Shown piece by piece: positions 23,613-32,513 of a stretch of DNA of 43,015 nt (position 1 is its first letter; every line of letters starts with the position of its first letter). The stretch lies in the NCBI GenBank assembly GCA_016870995.1, contig VFZU01000044.1, positions 1 to 43,015 of the forward strand. The letters are read 5' to 3'. The DNA is from Acidobacteriota bacterium (GTDB lineage Bacteria > Acidobacteriota > Terriglobia > Bryobacterales > Bryobacteraceae). The notes under the pieces are model-generated. The model saw only the letters and a list, made by a program, of their open reading frames with translations, did not search any database and was not told the origin of the DNA. Both the position numbers and the translations under genes were made by a program.

Positions 23613-26213
23613 ATGGAATTTGAAAAAGTATATGAGCCACAGCGGTTTGAATCGCGCTGGGCTGATTGGTGGGTAGAGTCGCGCCTTTACGCGGCAGACG
23701 CAAACGATAGCCGGCAGATGTTCAGCCTGTGCATTCCTCCGCCTAACGTCACGGGCAACCTGCATATGGGTCACATGCTGGAACACACCATGATCGATAT
23801 GGTGGTTCGCTGGAGACGCATGAGTGGCTTCAACACTTTGTGGCTGCCCGGCACCGATCACGCGGGTATTGCGACACAAATGGTGGTTGAGCGGCAGATG
23901 GCCAAAGAGGGTCTGACCAAACACGACCTCGGGCGTGATGCCTTTGAAGAACGAGTTTGGAAGTGGAAAGCTGAGTCTGGCGGTGCCATCGTGCGCCAGA
24001 TGAAGACGGTGGGTGTCAGCTGCGACTGGACACGCGAGCGCTTCACATTGGATCCCGGTTTGTCTCGAGCGGTGCGCGAAGTCTTCTGTGGCTTGCATGA
24101 ACGTGGCCTCGTGTATCGTGGCGAGCGCATGGTGAACTGGTGTCCTCGTTGCGGCACTGCGCTTTCCGATCTTGAAGTGAAGCACGACGAAACCGATGGC
24201 AGCCTTTGGCATATTCAGTATCCAGTGGTGGGCACCAGCGAGTTCCTGACCGTTGCGACAACGCGACCCGAGACGATGCTTGGGGATACCGGTGTGGCGA
24301 TTAACGCGCTTGACGAGCGCTATCTCCATCTGCACGGCAAGACCGTCAAGCTGCCATTGATGGATCGCGAGATTTCGATCGTCCTCGATGACATGGCGGA
24401 TCCCCAGTTCGGCACTGGTGTCGTAAAGGTGACCCCGGCCCATGACCCCAATGACTTTGAGGCCGGCTTGCGTCACAACCTGCCGCGCATACAGGTAATT
24501 GGCGATGACGCCAAGATCAACTCGAATGGTGGAGCCTATGCCGGGTTGGATCGATTTGAAGCGCGCAAGAAAATCGTTGAGGATTTGAAGGCCCTTGGCC
24601 TGCTTACGAAGATTGACCCTCACAAGTTGAGCGTCGGCAAGTGCGAGCGATGCCAAACGGTGGTGGAGCCGCTCGTATCGAAGCAGTGGTTCGTCAACAT
24701 GAAGCCACTGGCAGAGAAGGCGATTGCCGCTGTTGAGGACGGTCGCACGACGATTGAGCCTGAACAGAGCCGTACGGTGTTTTTCCACTGGATGCGCAAC
24801 ATCCGTGATTGGTGTGTGAGCCGTCAGCTTTGGTGGGGTCATCGAATTCCCGCCTGGCATTGTGGCGCCTGTGGCGAAGCTACTGTTTCACGCAAAACTC
24901 CAACGGTTTGTGCCCATTGTGGCAGTGCAGATCTTACCCAGGACAAGGACGTTCTCGATACCTGGTTCAGCTCAGGGCTCTGGCCATTCTCGACCTTGGG
25001 TTGGCCCGATCAAACAGAGGATCTGAACAAGTATTACCCGACGACGCTCATGATCATGGGCTACGAGATCCTGTTCTTCTGGTGCGCCAGGATGATGATG
25101 CTCGGCATTGAGTTCATGGGTGACGTTCCGTTCCGGCAAGTCCACATCCACGGCATTGTTCGCGACGCCCAAGGCAAGAAGATGTCGAAGACGCGCGGCA
25201 ATACCATCGATCCGCTTGAGATCACCGCCAAGTACGGCACCGATGCGGTTCGCATGGCGTTGCTGACGGCTTGCACACCGGGCTCGGACATTCTGTGGAC
25301 CGAGGACAAGCTACCTAGTTCGCGTGGCTTCGCCAACAAGATCTGGAATGCTTCGCGCTTCTTGTTCCTCAACATGGAAAAGGCCGAGGTGACTTCCCAT
25401 GTGCCCACGAGCTGGAAACCTCAGTTCCTTGAAGAGCGCTGGATCCAGTCGCGTCTCAATGCCGCGGCACGGGCATGCAATGAAGCCATCGCAGCCAACC
25501 GGTACCACGAGGCAGCACAGACGATGTGGCATTTCTTCTGGGATGACTTCTGCGACTGGTACATCGAGATGATCAAGCTGCGGTTCAACGACGCCGAGAA
25601 CCGCGATTCGATTTGGGCCAATTTGCTCGGAACCTACGAGAAGGCCCTGCGCTTGCTGCATCCCGCAATGCCATTCCTAACTGAAGAGCTCTGGCAGCGT
25701 TTGCGCTCAGAAGGCATGCCCGCCAGTGTTTCGATTACTGCTTATCCGGCTTTCGACGCGGGTCTCGAAGACGCTGACGCCGAACGCGATATGGCCATTC
25801 TGCAGGAAGAGATCCGGCGTACTCGTAACGAGAAGGCTGCCAAGCAGCTGGACCCCAAACAGGAGATCGAAGGCACTCTGCGCGGTCAAGGCAACGAGTA
25901 CGAAGTATTGCTCGCCAATGCCGAGGTCTTCCGCCGTCTTGCCGGCGTCAAGTTGAACTTCGAACCCAGTGCTGAAGTGAAGGGTATTCAGGTGACCCTG
26001 CAGGCTCCCGCGGGACAGGCCGAAGCTTTGCGCAAGCGGCTTGAGAAGGACATCGAGCAACTCGAGAAAGTGATCGCCAATACGCAACGCCAATTGGGCG
26101 ATGAGAAGTTCACCTCAAAGGCACCCGCTCACATCATTGAAGGCATGAAGACGAAGCTGGCCGACTATCAGCTGCAACTCGACAAGAACCGGGAGGCACT
26201 GGGTGGTCTCTGA
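23613..26213 (+). CDS. valS: Valyl-tRNA synthetase
   Basis: The 866-residue class I synthetase charges tRNA-Val. The HIGH motif appears as HMGH (51-54), preceded by PPPNVTGNLH, and the KMSKS loop as KMSKT (523-527). The editing domain (roughly 190-330) includes TTRPETMLGDTGVAI. A CGACGEAT...CAHCGS zinc ribbon lies near 417-432. The end is the coiled-coil arm typical of ValRS (LEKDIEQLEKVIANTQRQLG). Length is normal. The stop overlaps the GTG start of nadC, and it heads the valS-nadC-birA-coaX cluster. No T-box or leader structure is seen in the 63-bp gap upstream. Confidence 0.97.
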   Translation: MEFEKVYEPQRFESRWADWWVESRLYAADANDSRQMFSLCIPPPNVTGNLHMGHMLEHTMIDMVVRWRRMSGFNTLWLPGTDHAGIATQMVVERQMAKEGLTKHDLGRDAFEERVWKWKAESGGAIVRQMKTVGVSCDWTRERFTLDPGLSRAVREVFCGLHERGLVYRGERMVNWCPRCGTALSDLEVKHDETDGSLWHIQYPVVGTSEFLTVATTRPETMLGDTGVAINALDERYLHLHGKTVKLPLMDREISIVLDDMADPQFGTGVVKVTPAHDPNDFEAGLRHNLPRIQVIGDDAKINSNGGAYAGLDRFEARKKIVEDLKALGLLTKIDPHKLSVGKCERCQTVVEPLVSKQWFVNMKPLAEKAIAAVEDGRTTIEPEQSRTVFFHWMRNIRDWCVSRQLWWGHRIPAWHCGACGEATVSRKTPTVCAHCGSADLTQDKDVLDTWFSSGLWPFSTLGWPDQTEDLNKYYPTTLMIMGYEILFFWCARMMMLGIEFMGDVPFRQVHIHGIVRDAQGKKMSKTRGNTIDPLEITAKYGTDAVRMALLTACTPGSDILWTEDKLPSSRGFANKIWNASRFLFLNMEKAEVTSHVPTSWKPQFLEERWIQSRLNAAARACNEAIAANRYHEAAQTMWHFFWDDFCDWYIEMIKLRFNDAENRDSIWANLLGTYEKALRLLHPAMPFLTEELWQRLRSEGMPASVSITAYPAFDAGLEDADAERDMAILQEEIRRTRNEKAAKQLDPKQEIEGTLRGQGNEYEVLLANAEVFRRLAGVKLNFEPSAEVKGIQVTLQAPAGQAEALRKRLEKDIEQLEKVIANTQRQLGDEKFTSKAPAHIIEGMKTKLADYQLQLDKNREALGGL

Positions 26214-27042
26214 TTGGCTCCATCCTGAAATTTATGACGCGGTGGAGCGCGCGCTATCCGAAGACATTGGTAGCGGCGACATCACCACCAAACTTACCGT
26301 TCAGCCAGGGCGCAAGGCCAGAGGCAAATTTTATGCTCGGGATGAGATGGTGCTCGCCGGGATTGAACTTCTGCCTTTGATTTATGAATGTCGAGGCGGC
26401 GTGGATCGCCTGGAGCTGCAGGCGGAATCCGGTCGTCGTTGTTCCAGTGGTGATCTCATTGCTGAGGTGGAAGGGCTGGCGGCGACTCTGCTCGAATGTG
26501 AACGCACGGGTTTGAATTTCATGCAGCGGCTGAGCGGCGTAGCCACGCTTGCTTCGAGATTTGCCGCCGAGGTGGCGCACACCAGTTGCAAGGTGCTCGA
26601 TACGCGCAAGACGACTCCGGGCCTGCGCCGGCTCGAGAAGCTGGCTGCTAAAGCGGGCGGCGTGACCAACCATCGCATGGGCTTGTTTGATGCGGTGTTG
26701 ATCAAAAACAACCACATCTCTGCGGCGGGTGGCGTGCGGCAGGCTCTGGAGGCATCGCTGCCTCATGGAATCCCGGTCGAAATTGAAGTTCGCACCAGGG
26801 CTGAATTGGATGAGGCGCTCGCGGCGGGGGCAACCCGATTGCTACTCGACAACCTCACGCCCGCAGAGGCTCGTGAATGGATCGATTACATCGCTGGCCG
26901 CGCCAGTTGCGAAATTTCAGGCGGCGTCACTCTCCATACCGTCCGCGCCTACGCCGAAGCTGGGGCTGACTTCGTTTCAAGCGGCGCGATCACCCACTCA
27001 GCCGTTTCAAAGGATCTCAACTTCCGCCTCGAACTTCTATGA
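26203..27042 (+). CDS. nadC: Nicotinate-nucleotide pyrophosphorylase (quinolinate phosphoribosyltransferase)
   Basis: The 279-residue enzyme turns quinolinate and PRPP into nicotinate mononucleotide, the entry to NAD. The pattern LSEDIGSGDITT, ERTGLNFMQRLSGVAT, KVLDTRKTTPGLR and VTNHRMGLFDAVLIKNNH is exactly that of NadC. A phosphate-binding ISGGV lies near the end, followed by SSGAITHS. The start is GTG with GGGAGG just before it, overlapping the valS stop by 11 bases. No nadA or nadB lies in this window. It is coupled to birA by ATGA. The fold is a TIM-barrel-like dimer in the cytoplasm. Confidence 0.97.
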   Translation: MVSDWLHPEIYDAVERALSEDIGSGDITTKLTVQPGRKARGKFYARDEMVLAGIELLPLIYECRGGVDRLELQAESGRRCSSGDLIAEVEGLAATLLECERTGLNFMQRLSGVATLASRFAAEVAHTSCKVLDTRKTTPGLRRLEKLAAKAGGVTNHRMGLFDAVLIKNNHISAAGGVRQALEASLPHGIPVEIEVRTRAELDEALAAGATRLLLDNLTPAEAREWIDYIAGRASCEISGGVTLHTVRAYAEAGADFVSSGAITHSAVSKDLNFRLELL

Positions 27043-27734
27043 GTCGAGTGATCTGGCGCGAACGTCTCGACTCTACGATGACGGAGGCTGCACGACTGGC
27101 TGCCGAAGGTATTCCCAACGGTACTGTGGTCGCAGCCCGCATGCAGACTGCGGGGCAGGGAAGGCAAGGCCGCGAATGGCTCAGCGCGTCCGGTGACGGA
27201 CTCTATTGCACCTTTATCCTGCGCCTGGCCGAGGTCCCAGCGATTACTCTGGCGCTCGGGCTTGCTGTTGTCGAAGCACTTACCCCAATCGTCGGCAGTG
27301 GCCTCGACATCCGTTGGCCGAACGATGTGCTCTGGCAGGGCAAGAAGCTTTGTGGGATCCTGGCGAGGCTGGAACACGGCGTCGTTCTCGCTGGCATCGG
27401 CATCAATTTGAATCAACTTCAGTTTCCGCCTGGCCTCCGTACACCTGCCACATCCTTGCGGCTCGCTACTTCCAAAACCTTCGATGCAGAAGAAGTATTG
27501 AACCAATTGCTCGGTCCGGTGGACCAGGCCACGCAACTGAACCGCGAGGAAATTCTGCGGTTGTTTGCGCAGACTTCAAGCTACGTAAGTGGTCGGCGCG
27601 TTCGGGTCGATCTCGATGGATCTATTCTTGAGGGAGTGACGGATGGGCTCGATGAATTTGGATTCTTGCGAATCCGGAAAGAGAATGGCGCGCGTGAAAC
27701 GGTTTATGCCGGCAGCGTGCGCCCTTTGAAATAG
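27039..27734 (+). CDS. birA: Biotin--[acetyl-CoA-carboxylase] ligase, monofunctional
   Basis: The 231-residue ligase activates biotin and attaches it to the carboxyl carrier protein. The biotin/ATP loop is present as QTAGQGRQGREWLSASG (about 36-52). DIRWPNDVLWQGKKLCGIL (88-106) and LAGIGINLNQ (117-126) mark the active site, and a C-terminal SH3-like part (SGRRVRVDLDGS, then GVTDGLDEFGFL) ends the protein. It has no N-terminal helix-turn-helix, so it is the short ligase-only type and not a repressor. It overlaps nadC by four bases, and coaX follows after two bases, so these cofactor genes form one tight operon. Confidence 0.95.
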   Translation: MSRVIWRERLDSTMTEAARLAAEGIPNGTVVAARMQTAGQGRQGREWLSASGDGLYCTFILRLAEVPAITLALGLAVVEALTPIVGSGLDIRWPNDVLWQGKKLCGILARLEHGVVLAGIGINLNQLQFPPGLRTPATSLRLATSKTFDAEEVLNQLLGPVDQATQLNREEILRLFAQTSSYVSGRRVRVDLDGSILEGVTDGLDEFGFLRIRKENGARETVYAGSVRPLK

Positions 27735-27736
27735 CG

Positions 27737-28504
27737 ATGCTTCTAGCAATTGATGCGGGCAATACGAATGTTACAGTGGGCGTCTTCGAGGGAGCAAACC
27801 TGATCGCCAGTTGGCGGTTGCGGACGATTCGCGAGCAAACAGCCGATGAATGGGGCATCAACCTACGAAGCTTGTTTCGGGTGTGTGAACTCGACGCGCG
27901 CATCATCACGGGCGTTGCGATCTCCAGTGTCGTCCCACCGCTCGACCGTCAACTTGCGGAAATGTCGCTCAGGTACTTTCGCTGTGAGCCATTGTTTGTC
28001 TCGGTCGATGTCGACCTCGGTTTGAAAGTGTCAATTGACAATCCGCGCGAGGCGGGCGCAGACCGGCTTGCCAACGCCGCTGCGGCCTTTCACAAATACG
28101 GCGGACCCTGTGTTGTTGTTGACCTTGGCACAGCCATCAATTTCGATGTCGTCAGTGCAGCGGGCGATTTTGTTGGCGGCATCATTTGTCCGGGCATTGG
28201 CATCGCCATCAGCGGGCTGTTTGAGAAAGCTGCCCGGCTGCCTCTCGTTGACTTCCGCCAGCCAAAACAACTGATTGGCAAGAACACGGTGGATTGCATT
28301 CAGAGTGGGCTTTACTACGCCACGATCAGCTCAATCGATGGCATTCTCGACCGCCTGGTTGCCGAGCTCGGCCCAGATACGAAGATCGTCGGTACCGGTG
28401 GGCAGGCCAAGTTGATGGTGGAGGGTTCCAGGCGATTGAAGATTGTCGATGAAGACCTCACGCTCGATGGTGTGCGAATCATCTGGGAGCGTCATGGAGC
28501 CTGA
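27737..28504 (+). CDS. coaX: Type III pantothenate kinase
   Basis: The 255-residue kinase phosphorylates pantothenate, the first step of coenzyme A synthesis, and belongs to the ASKHA fold. The N-terminal phosphate loop DAGNTNVTVGVFEG (6-19), GADRLANAAAA near 96, VVVDLGTAINFDVV near 118 and GGIICPGIGIA near 137 match CoaX. A C-terminal VGTGGQA segment follows. This isoform is usually not inhibited by CoA and needs a monovalent cation. The start is ATG two bases after birA, with weak ribosome-binding sequence, so coupling is likely. The stop lies inside the start of the next gene. Confidence 0.96.
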   Translation: MLLAIDAGNTNVTVGVFEGANLIASWRLRTIREQTADEWGINLRSLFRVCELDARIITGVAISSVVPPLDRQLAEMSLRYFRCEPLFVSVDVDLGLKVSIDNPREAGADRLANAAAAFHKYGGPCVVVDLGTAINFDVVSAAGDFVGGIICPGIGIAISGLFEKAARLPLVDFRQPKQLIGKNTVDCIQSGLYYATISSIDGILDRLVAELGPDTKIVGTGGQAKLMVEGSRRLKIVDEDLTLDGVRIIWERHGA

Positions 28505-29156
28505 GCCGTTTAACTACTTCAACTACTACACGGAGATCGAAGAACACTTTCAAGCAGCGCGTGGCACGGGTCTGTTTCTGATCTCGCCTCTCGATTGGGC
28601 TTTGATCGAGACTTGGAAGGATTCTGGAATCCCGCTCGAGGCAGTTCTGCGTGGGATCGATAAGGCCTTCGAAAAGTGGCACGCGAAGAAATCCAAAACC
28701 AATCAGGTGAATTCCATTGCGTACTGTTCGCAGGCCGTTATGGAAGAGGCCAAGCGCATCGATTCTCCCCGGGAATCGAAAGTTGTAGAAGCGCCGTTCG
28801 ACCGTAGCGAGCTGGAGCGGCATCTCCGCGAGAACGCGGCAAAGCTATCTGCAGGGTTCGAAGAAGTGCAGTCATCTCTGCTGGCTCTGGCTCAGGAAAG
28901 CAACACCTGGCTCGACAAACTAGAAGAATTGGAGCAACGGCTGAGTTCGCTCGAAGACAAGATGGTGGCCATCGCCCGTAGCCGCCAGAGCGAAGATCAA
29001 CTGCTGGAAGTGCGCCGCCAACTTGAGGGTCAACTCAAACCCTATCGCGGCAAGATGAGTGCCGCCGAGTTGATGATGATCGAGAAGAAGTTTCTCGACC
29101 AGCGACTGCTCGAAGACTCGGGTTTGCCGCGCCTCAGCCTGTTCTACCTCGGTTAA
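28494..29156 (+). CDS. Conserved acidobacterial protein of unknown function with a coiled coil
   Basis: The 220-residue, mostly helical protein opens with a compact N-terminal region (about 1-85) that includes EHFQAARGTGLFLISPLDWA, then L-I-E-T-W-K-D-S-G-I-P-L-E-A-V-L-R-G-I-D and NSIAYCSQAV, which looks like a folded, conserved helical domain. A charged coiled-coil region follows (about 100-190, with LEELEQRLSSLEDKM). I do not assign a function. The ATG at 28494 has GGGAG upstream and overlaps coaX by 11 bases; an open frame back to 28443 is antisense-like overlap and is not favoured. Placement behind coaX suggests that it is expressed with the cofactor genes, perhaps as a DNA- or membrane-linked partner, but this is not shown. 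Confidence 0.7.
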   Translation: MEPEPFNYFNYYTEIEEHFQAARGTGLFLISPLDWALIETWKDSGIPLEAVLRGIDKAFEKWHAKKSKTNQVNSIAYCSQAVMEEAKRIDSPRESKVVEAPFDRSELERHLRENAAKLSAGFEEVQSSLLALAQESNTWLDKLEELEQRLSSLEDKMVAIARSRQSEDQLLEVRRQLEGQLKPYRGKMSAAELMMIEKKFLDQRLLEDSGLPRLSLFYLG

Positions 29157-29178
29157 GCGGATCTGATATTGTCCGCTC

Positions 29179-32100
29179 ATGTTGCTAAGACCGAGTCGTT
29201 TCCTTTGCTCCCTCGCATTGTTGCTGATGAGTGCTTTCAGCAGTCCTGCACAAGTACTTTATGGATCACTGACAGGCACGGTAACCGACGCCTCAGGCGC
29301 GGCGGTGCCGAACGCGAAGATTGAAGCCCTCAATGTAGCCACCGGCGTCTCCCGCCAAGCCACCAGCGATGATCGCGGCGCATTTCAATTCAACGACCTC
29401 CAAGCCGGCAACTACCGCGTCACGATCAGCTCGGTAAACTTCAGCACCATCAAGCAGGAAGGCATCAAAATCGAGACCAATACGGTGCGCCGGCTCGAAG
29501 CCCGCATGCAAGTGGCCGCGGTCGCCGAAAGCATCTCAATCAACGCCTCCGCACTGGCTCTACAAACAGATCGAGCCGACGTCAACAACGTGATTTCCAA
29601 ATCCCAAGTCGTGAATCTGCCGTTCGCCGGATCGCAGGGTCGTAACTTCCAAAATCTCTACAAGCTGCTCCCAGGCTTTTCTCCTCCCGCAGAATTGCAC
29701 TCTGACGCCGGCAACCCACAACGCGCGCTGGGCACCAACGTCAACGGCGCGTCCTATTCCAACAACAACACTCGTATCGACGGCGCAACGGTGAGCTACC
29801 CGTGGCTGCCCCACATTGTTGCCTATGTGCCGCCAGCCGAAGCCGTCGAAGCGGTGAACCTGGTTTCGAACGCCTTCGATGCTGAACAGGGAATGGCGGG
29901 TGGCGCTGCCGTCAACGTCACGATCAAATCGGGCACCAATGAGTTTCATGGTTCGGGTCACTGGTATCACACCAACAGCGCCGTACAAGCACGCAACTTC
30001 TTCTTCAATACGAATCAACTGCCGAAGAATCTCCTCAATCAGTTTGGTGGCACCTTCGGTGGCCCGATTGTGAAGAACAAGCTCTTCTTCTTTTCGAACT
30101 GGGAGCGCACGACACGCCGCCGGTTCGCCTCGGCTCTTCGCACGGTGCCGAACGCGGATCTCCGCACAGGAAACTTTTCCGCCACGGGCACAAACATCTT
30201 CGATCCCGCCACAGGTGCTCTCAATGGCACGGGACGCACGGTCTTCCCGAACAACCGCATCCCATCCAATCGTTTTGATTCGGCCTCGGTCATCATGGCC
30301 GCGTTGATTCCCAATCCGAATCAGCCTGTCTTCCCGTCCAACTACCAGGCCACCGGGACCTATATCTTTAACCGCGACAACGCCGACTTCAAAGTGAATT
30401 ACAACCCCACCGAGAAGGCCTCGGTATTCGCCCGATACAGTTTTTCACCCAGCGACATTTTTGACCCGCCTTCGCTCGACAAGGCTCTTGGCGACGCACT
30501 CACGGGTGGCCAACCGGGCAACGCTCCGGGGCTGATTCAAACTGCTGCCATCGGCGGCACGTACACCATTTCCCCTCGCCTCTTGTTTGACGGTAACGTC
30601 GGCTTTACCCGGCAGCGGATCTCGGCAGAGAACATCGACATCGGTAAGAACTTTGGCCTTGATGAATTGAAAATTCCCGGCACCAATGGTTCTGATCGCC
30701 TTCAGGGTGGTTACCCCCGATTCAACATCAGCGGCTTTTCGGCCATCGGAAATCCGAATGTTTCCAATCCGTTCCTGTTCCGGGATAACCAGTACAGCGC
30801 CACGGCGAATTTGAGCTGGATTCGCGGATCTCACTCCCTTCGCTTTGGCGGTGACTACAGCTATTACACGATCAATCACTTCCAGCCACAGGCGGCTTTT
30901 GGCCCGCGCGGCGGATTCAATTTCACCGGCGGCCTGACGGCGCTGAATGGCACAGGTGCGGCCGCCCCGAATGCCTTCAACGGGTTTGCTGATTTCCTGC
31001 TCGGCTTGCAGCAGGCGATGGGCAAGGACGTGCAGTACATCAACCCGGCGGCGGTTCGTATGCCAGGCTGGGGCTTCTATGTTCGGGACAACTGGCAGGT
31101 GAACCGGAAGTTGACCATCAACTACGGCATGCGGTTTGAGCGCTATCCCTTTGCCACTCGCGATCATCGCGGTGGAGAACGTTATGACGAATCCACCGAC
31201 AAGGTTCTGGTCGGCGGTGTTGGCTCCACTCCGAGGAATACCGGCGTCGAGGTAGGAATTGGACAGATCGCTCCGCGTCTCGGCATCGCCTATCGAGCAA
31301 ACGAGCGCACTGTGTTCCGCGCCGGATACGGGATCAGCATCGATCCAGATTCCTTCCGTAGGCTGCGAGATGCTTATCCAGCTACGATTTCTTCGCAGTT
31401 CAGCGGCGCCACCAGCTTTCAGGCAGCTGGCTCATTGCGCACCGGCATTCCAGTTGTCGTGGGGCCACCTCTGAACCAAGGTGTGATCGACCTGCCGCTC
31501 GCGGTGGGCACAACGACTTTTCCCAAGGTGTTCAAGCGAGGCTATATCCAGAGCTTTAACTTCACCATCCAGCGTGAGGTCGGTCTGGGCTTCAACCTGC
31601 AAGCCGGTTATGTCGGCACGCGTTCGATTCGCCAGACGGCGATCATCAATACCAATGCTGCCCTCGTGCCAGGTAGCGGCAATGCTGGCCGCGCTCTGGC
31701 CCTGCGCTACCCAGGCCGTATCGGCAACATCAATCTCTACACGCCTTACAACACGTCCAATTACAACTCGCTGCAGACTCAACTTAAGCGACAATTGGGC
31801 GCCGATGGTTTGTTTGGCCTCTCGTACACCTGGTCGAAAGCAATCGGGTACAACGACAACAACGACTCTGGCGTAAGTTGGAATTCCCCTGAACTTTGGG
31901 ATCGCAACCGTGCGCTGGCAGGCTTTGATCGTACCCACAACCTGCAGATGTACACGGTATATTCACTGCCGTTCGGCAAGGGTCAAAAGCTGATGAATTC
32001 GGGTATTGGTTCGCATCTTCTCGGCGGCTGGCAAACCAACGGCGTGTTGAGTGTGATGAGCGGTACTCCCTTCACGGTCGGCACCGCCGGCACTTCTCTA

Positions 32101-32502
32101 AACGCTCCTGGCAATGCCCAGACTGCAGACCAGGTCTTATCGAACGTCCAGATTCTCAAAAGCGTTGGCCCTGGCAAGAGCTGGTTTGACCCCAACGCGT
32201 TTGCTCCTGTAACAGCGATCCGTTTCGGTAATTCCGGACGCAACTCAATGCGCGGTCCTGGTGTCTTCCAGTTGGATGCCAGCGTGTTCCGTAACTTCCA
32301 GGTCACTGAGAAGATCCGGCTTCAGTTCCGCGCCGAGTCATTCAGCATCACCAACACGCCTCGCGTCGGCAATCCCGGTGCGACTGCGTCCAGCCTGACG
32401 CGTAACGCCGATGGGTCCATTCGAGCCCTGAACGGGTTCACCGAAGTGCTGTCGGCAACCGGCGAGCGGGAGATCCGTTTTGCTCTGAAGCTGTTTTTCT
32501 AA
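29179..32502 (+). CDS. Oar-like TonB-dependent receptor with a carboxypeptidase-regulatory domain
   Basis: The 1107-residue outer-membrane protein has a signal peptide (about 1-25, ending SPAQ). A carboxypeptidase-D regulatory-like domain follows (about 27-110: GSLTGTVTDASGAAVPNAKI, then GAFQFNDLQAGNYRVTIS). Next come a plug (about 115-245, containing NNTRIDGATV and VNVTIKSGTNEFHGSGH) and a long beta-barrel ending in an aromatic residue (EIRFALKLFF), the usual barrel insertion signal. This architecture is expanded in Solibacter-like Acidobacteriota, probably for polymer or oligosaccharide uptake. No surface lipoprotein partner follows, so it is not a SusCD pair. It starts 22 bases after the previous gene with weak ribosome-binding sequence and converges on the PhoX gene with an 11-bp gap. 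Confidence 0.95.
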   Translation: MLLRPSRFLCSLALLLMSAFSSPAQVLYGSLTGTVTDASGAAVPNAKIEALNVATGVSRQATSDDRGAFQFNDLQAGNYRVTISSVNFSTIKQEGIKIETNTVRRLEARMQVAAVAESISINASALALQTDRADVNNVISKSQVVNLPFAGSQGRNFQNLYKLLPGFSPPAELHSDAGNPQRALGTNVNGASYSNNNTRIDGATVSYPWLPHIVAYVPPAEAVEAVNLVSNAFDAEQGMAGGAAVNVTIKSGTNEFHGSGHWYHTNSAVQARNFFFNTNQLPKNLLNQFGGTFGGPIVKNKLFFFSNWERTTRRRFASALRTVPNADLRTGNFSATGTNIFDPATGALNGTGRTVFPNNRIPSNRFDSASVIMAALIPNPNQPVFPSNYQATGTYIFNRDNADFKVNYNPTEKASVFARYSFSPSDIFDPPSLDKALGDALTGGQPGNAPGLIQTAAIGGTYTISPRLLFDGNVGFTRQRISAENIDIGKNFGLDELKIPGTNGSDRLQGGYPRFNISGFSAIGNPNVSNPFLFRDNQYSATANLSWIRGSHSLRFGGDYSYYTINHFQPQAAFGPRGGFNFTGGLTALNGTGAAAPNAFNGFADFLLGLQQAMGKDVQYINPAAVRMPGWGFYVRDNWQVNRKLTINYGMRFERYPFATRDHRGGERYDESTDKVLVGGVGSTPRNTGVEVGIGQIAPRLGIAYRANERTVFRAGYGISIDPDSFRRLRDAYPATISSQFSGATSFQAAGSLRTGIPVVVGPPLNQGVIDLPLAVGTTTFPKVFKRGYIQSFNFTIQREVGLGFNLQAGYVGTRSIRQTAIINTNAALVPGSGNAGRALALRYPGRIGNINLYTPYNTSNYNSLQTQLKRQLGADGLFGLSYTWSKAIGYNDNNDSGVSWNSPELWDRNRALAGFDRTHNLQMYTVYSLPFGKGQKLMNSGIGSHLLGGWQTNGVLSVMSGTPFTVGTAGTSLNAPGNAQTADQVLSNVQILKSVGPGKSWFDPNAFAPVTAIRFGNSGRNSMRGPGVFQLDASVFRNFQVTEKIRLQFRAESFSITNTPRVGNPGATASSLTRNADGSIRALNGFTEVLSATGEREIRFALKLFF

Positions 32503-32513
32503 GCAGATCTAAA

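Noticed and set aside
23346-24860. 504-codon open frame on the minus strand
   Set aside because: It is antisense to valS and the HAD gene, whose motifs are complete, and it shows only shadow-like composition.
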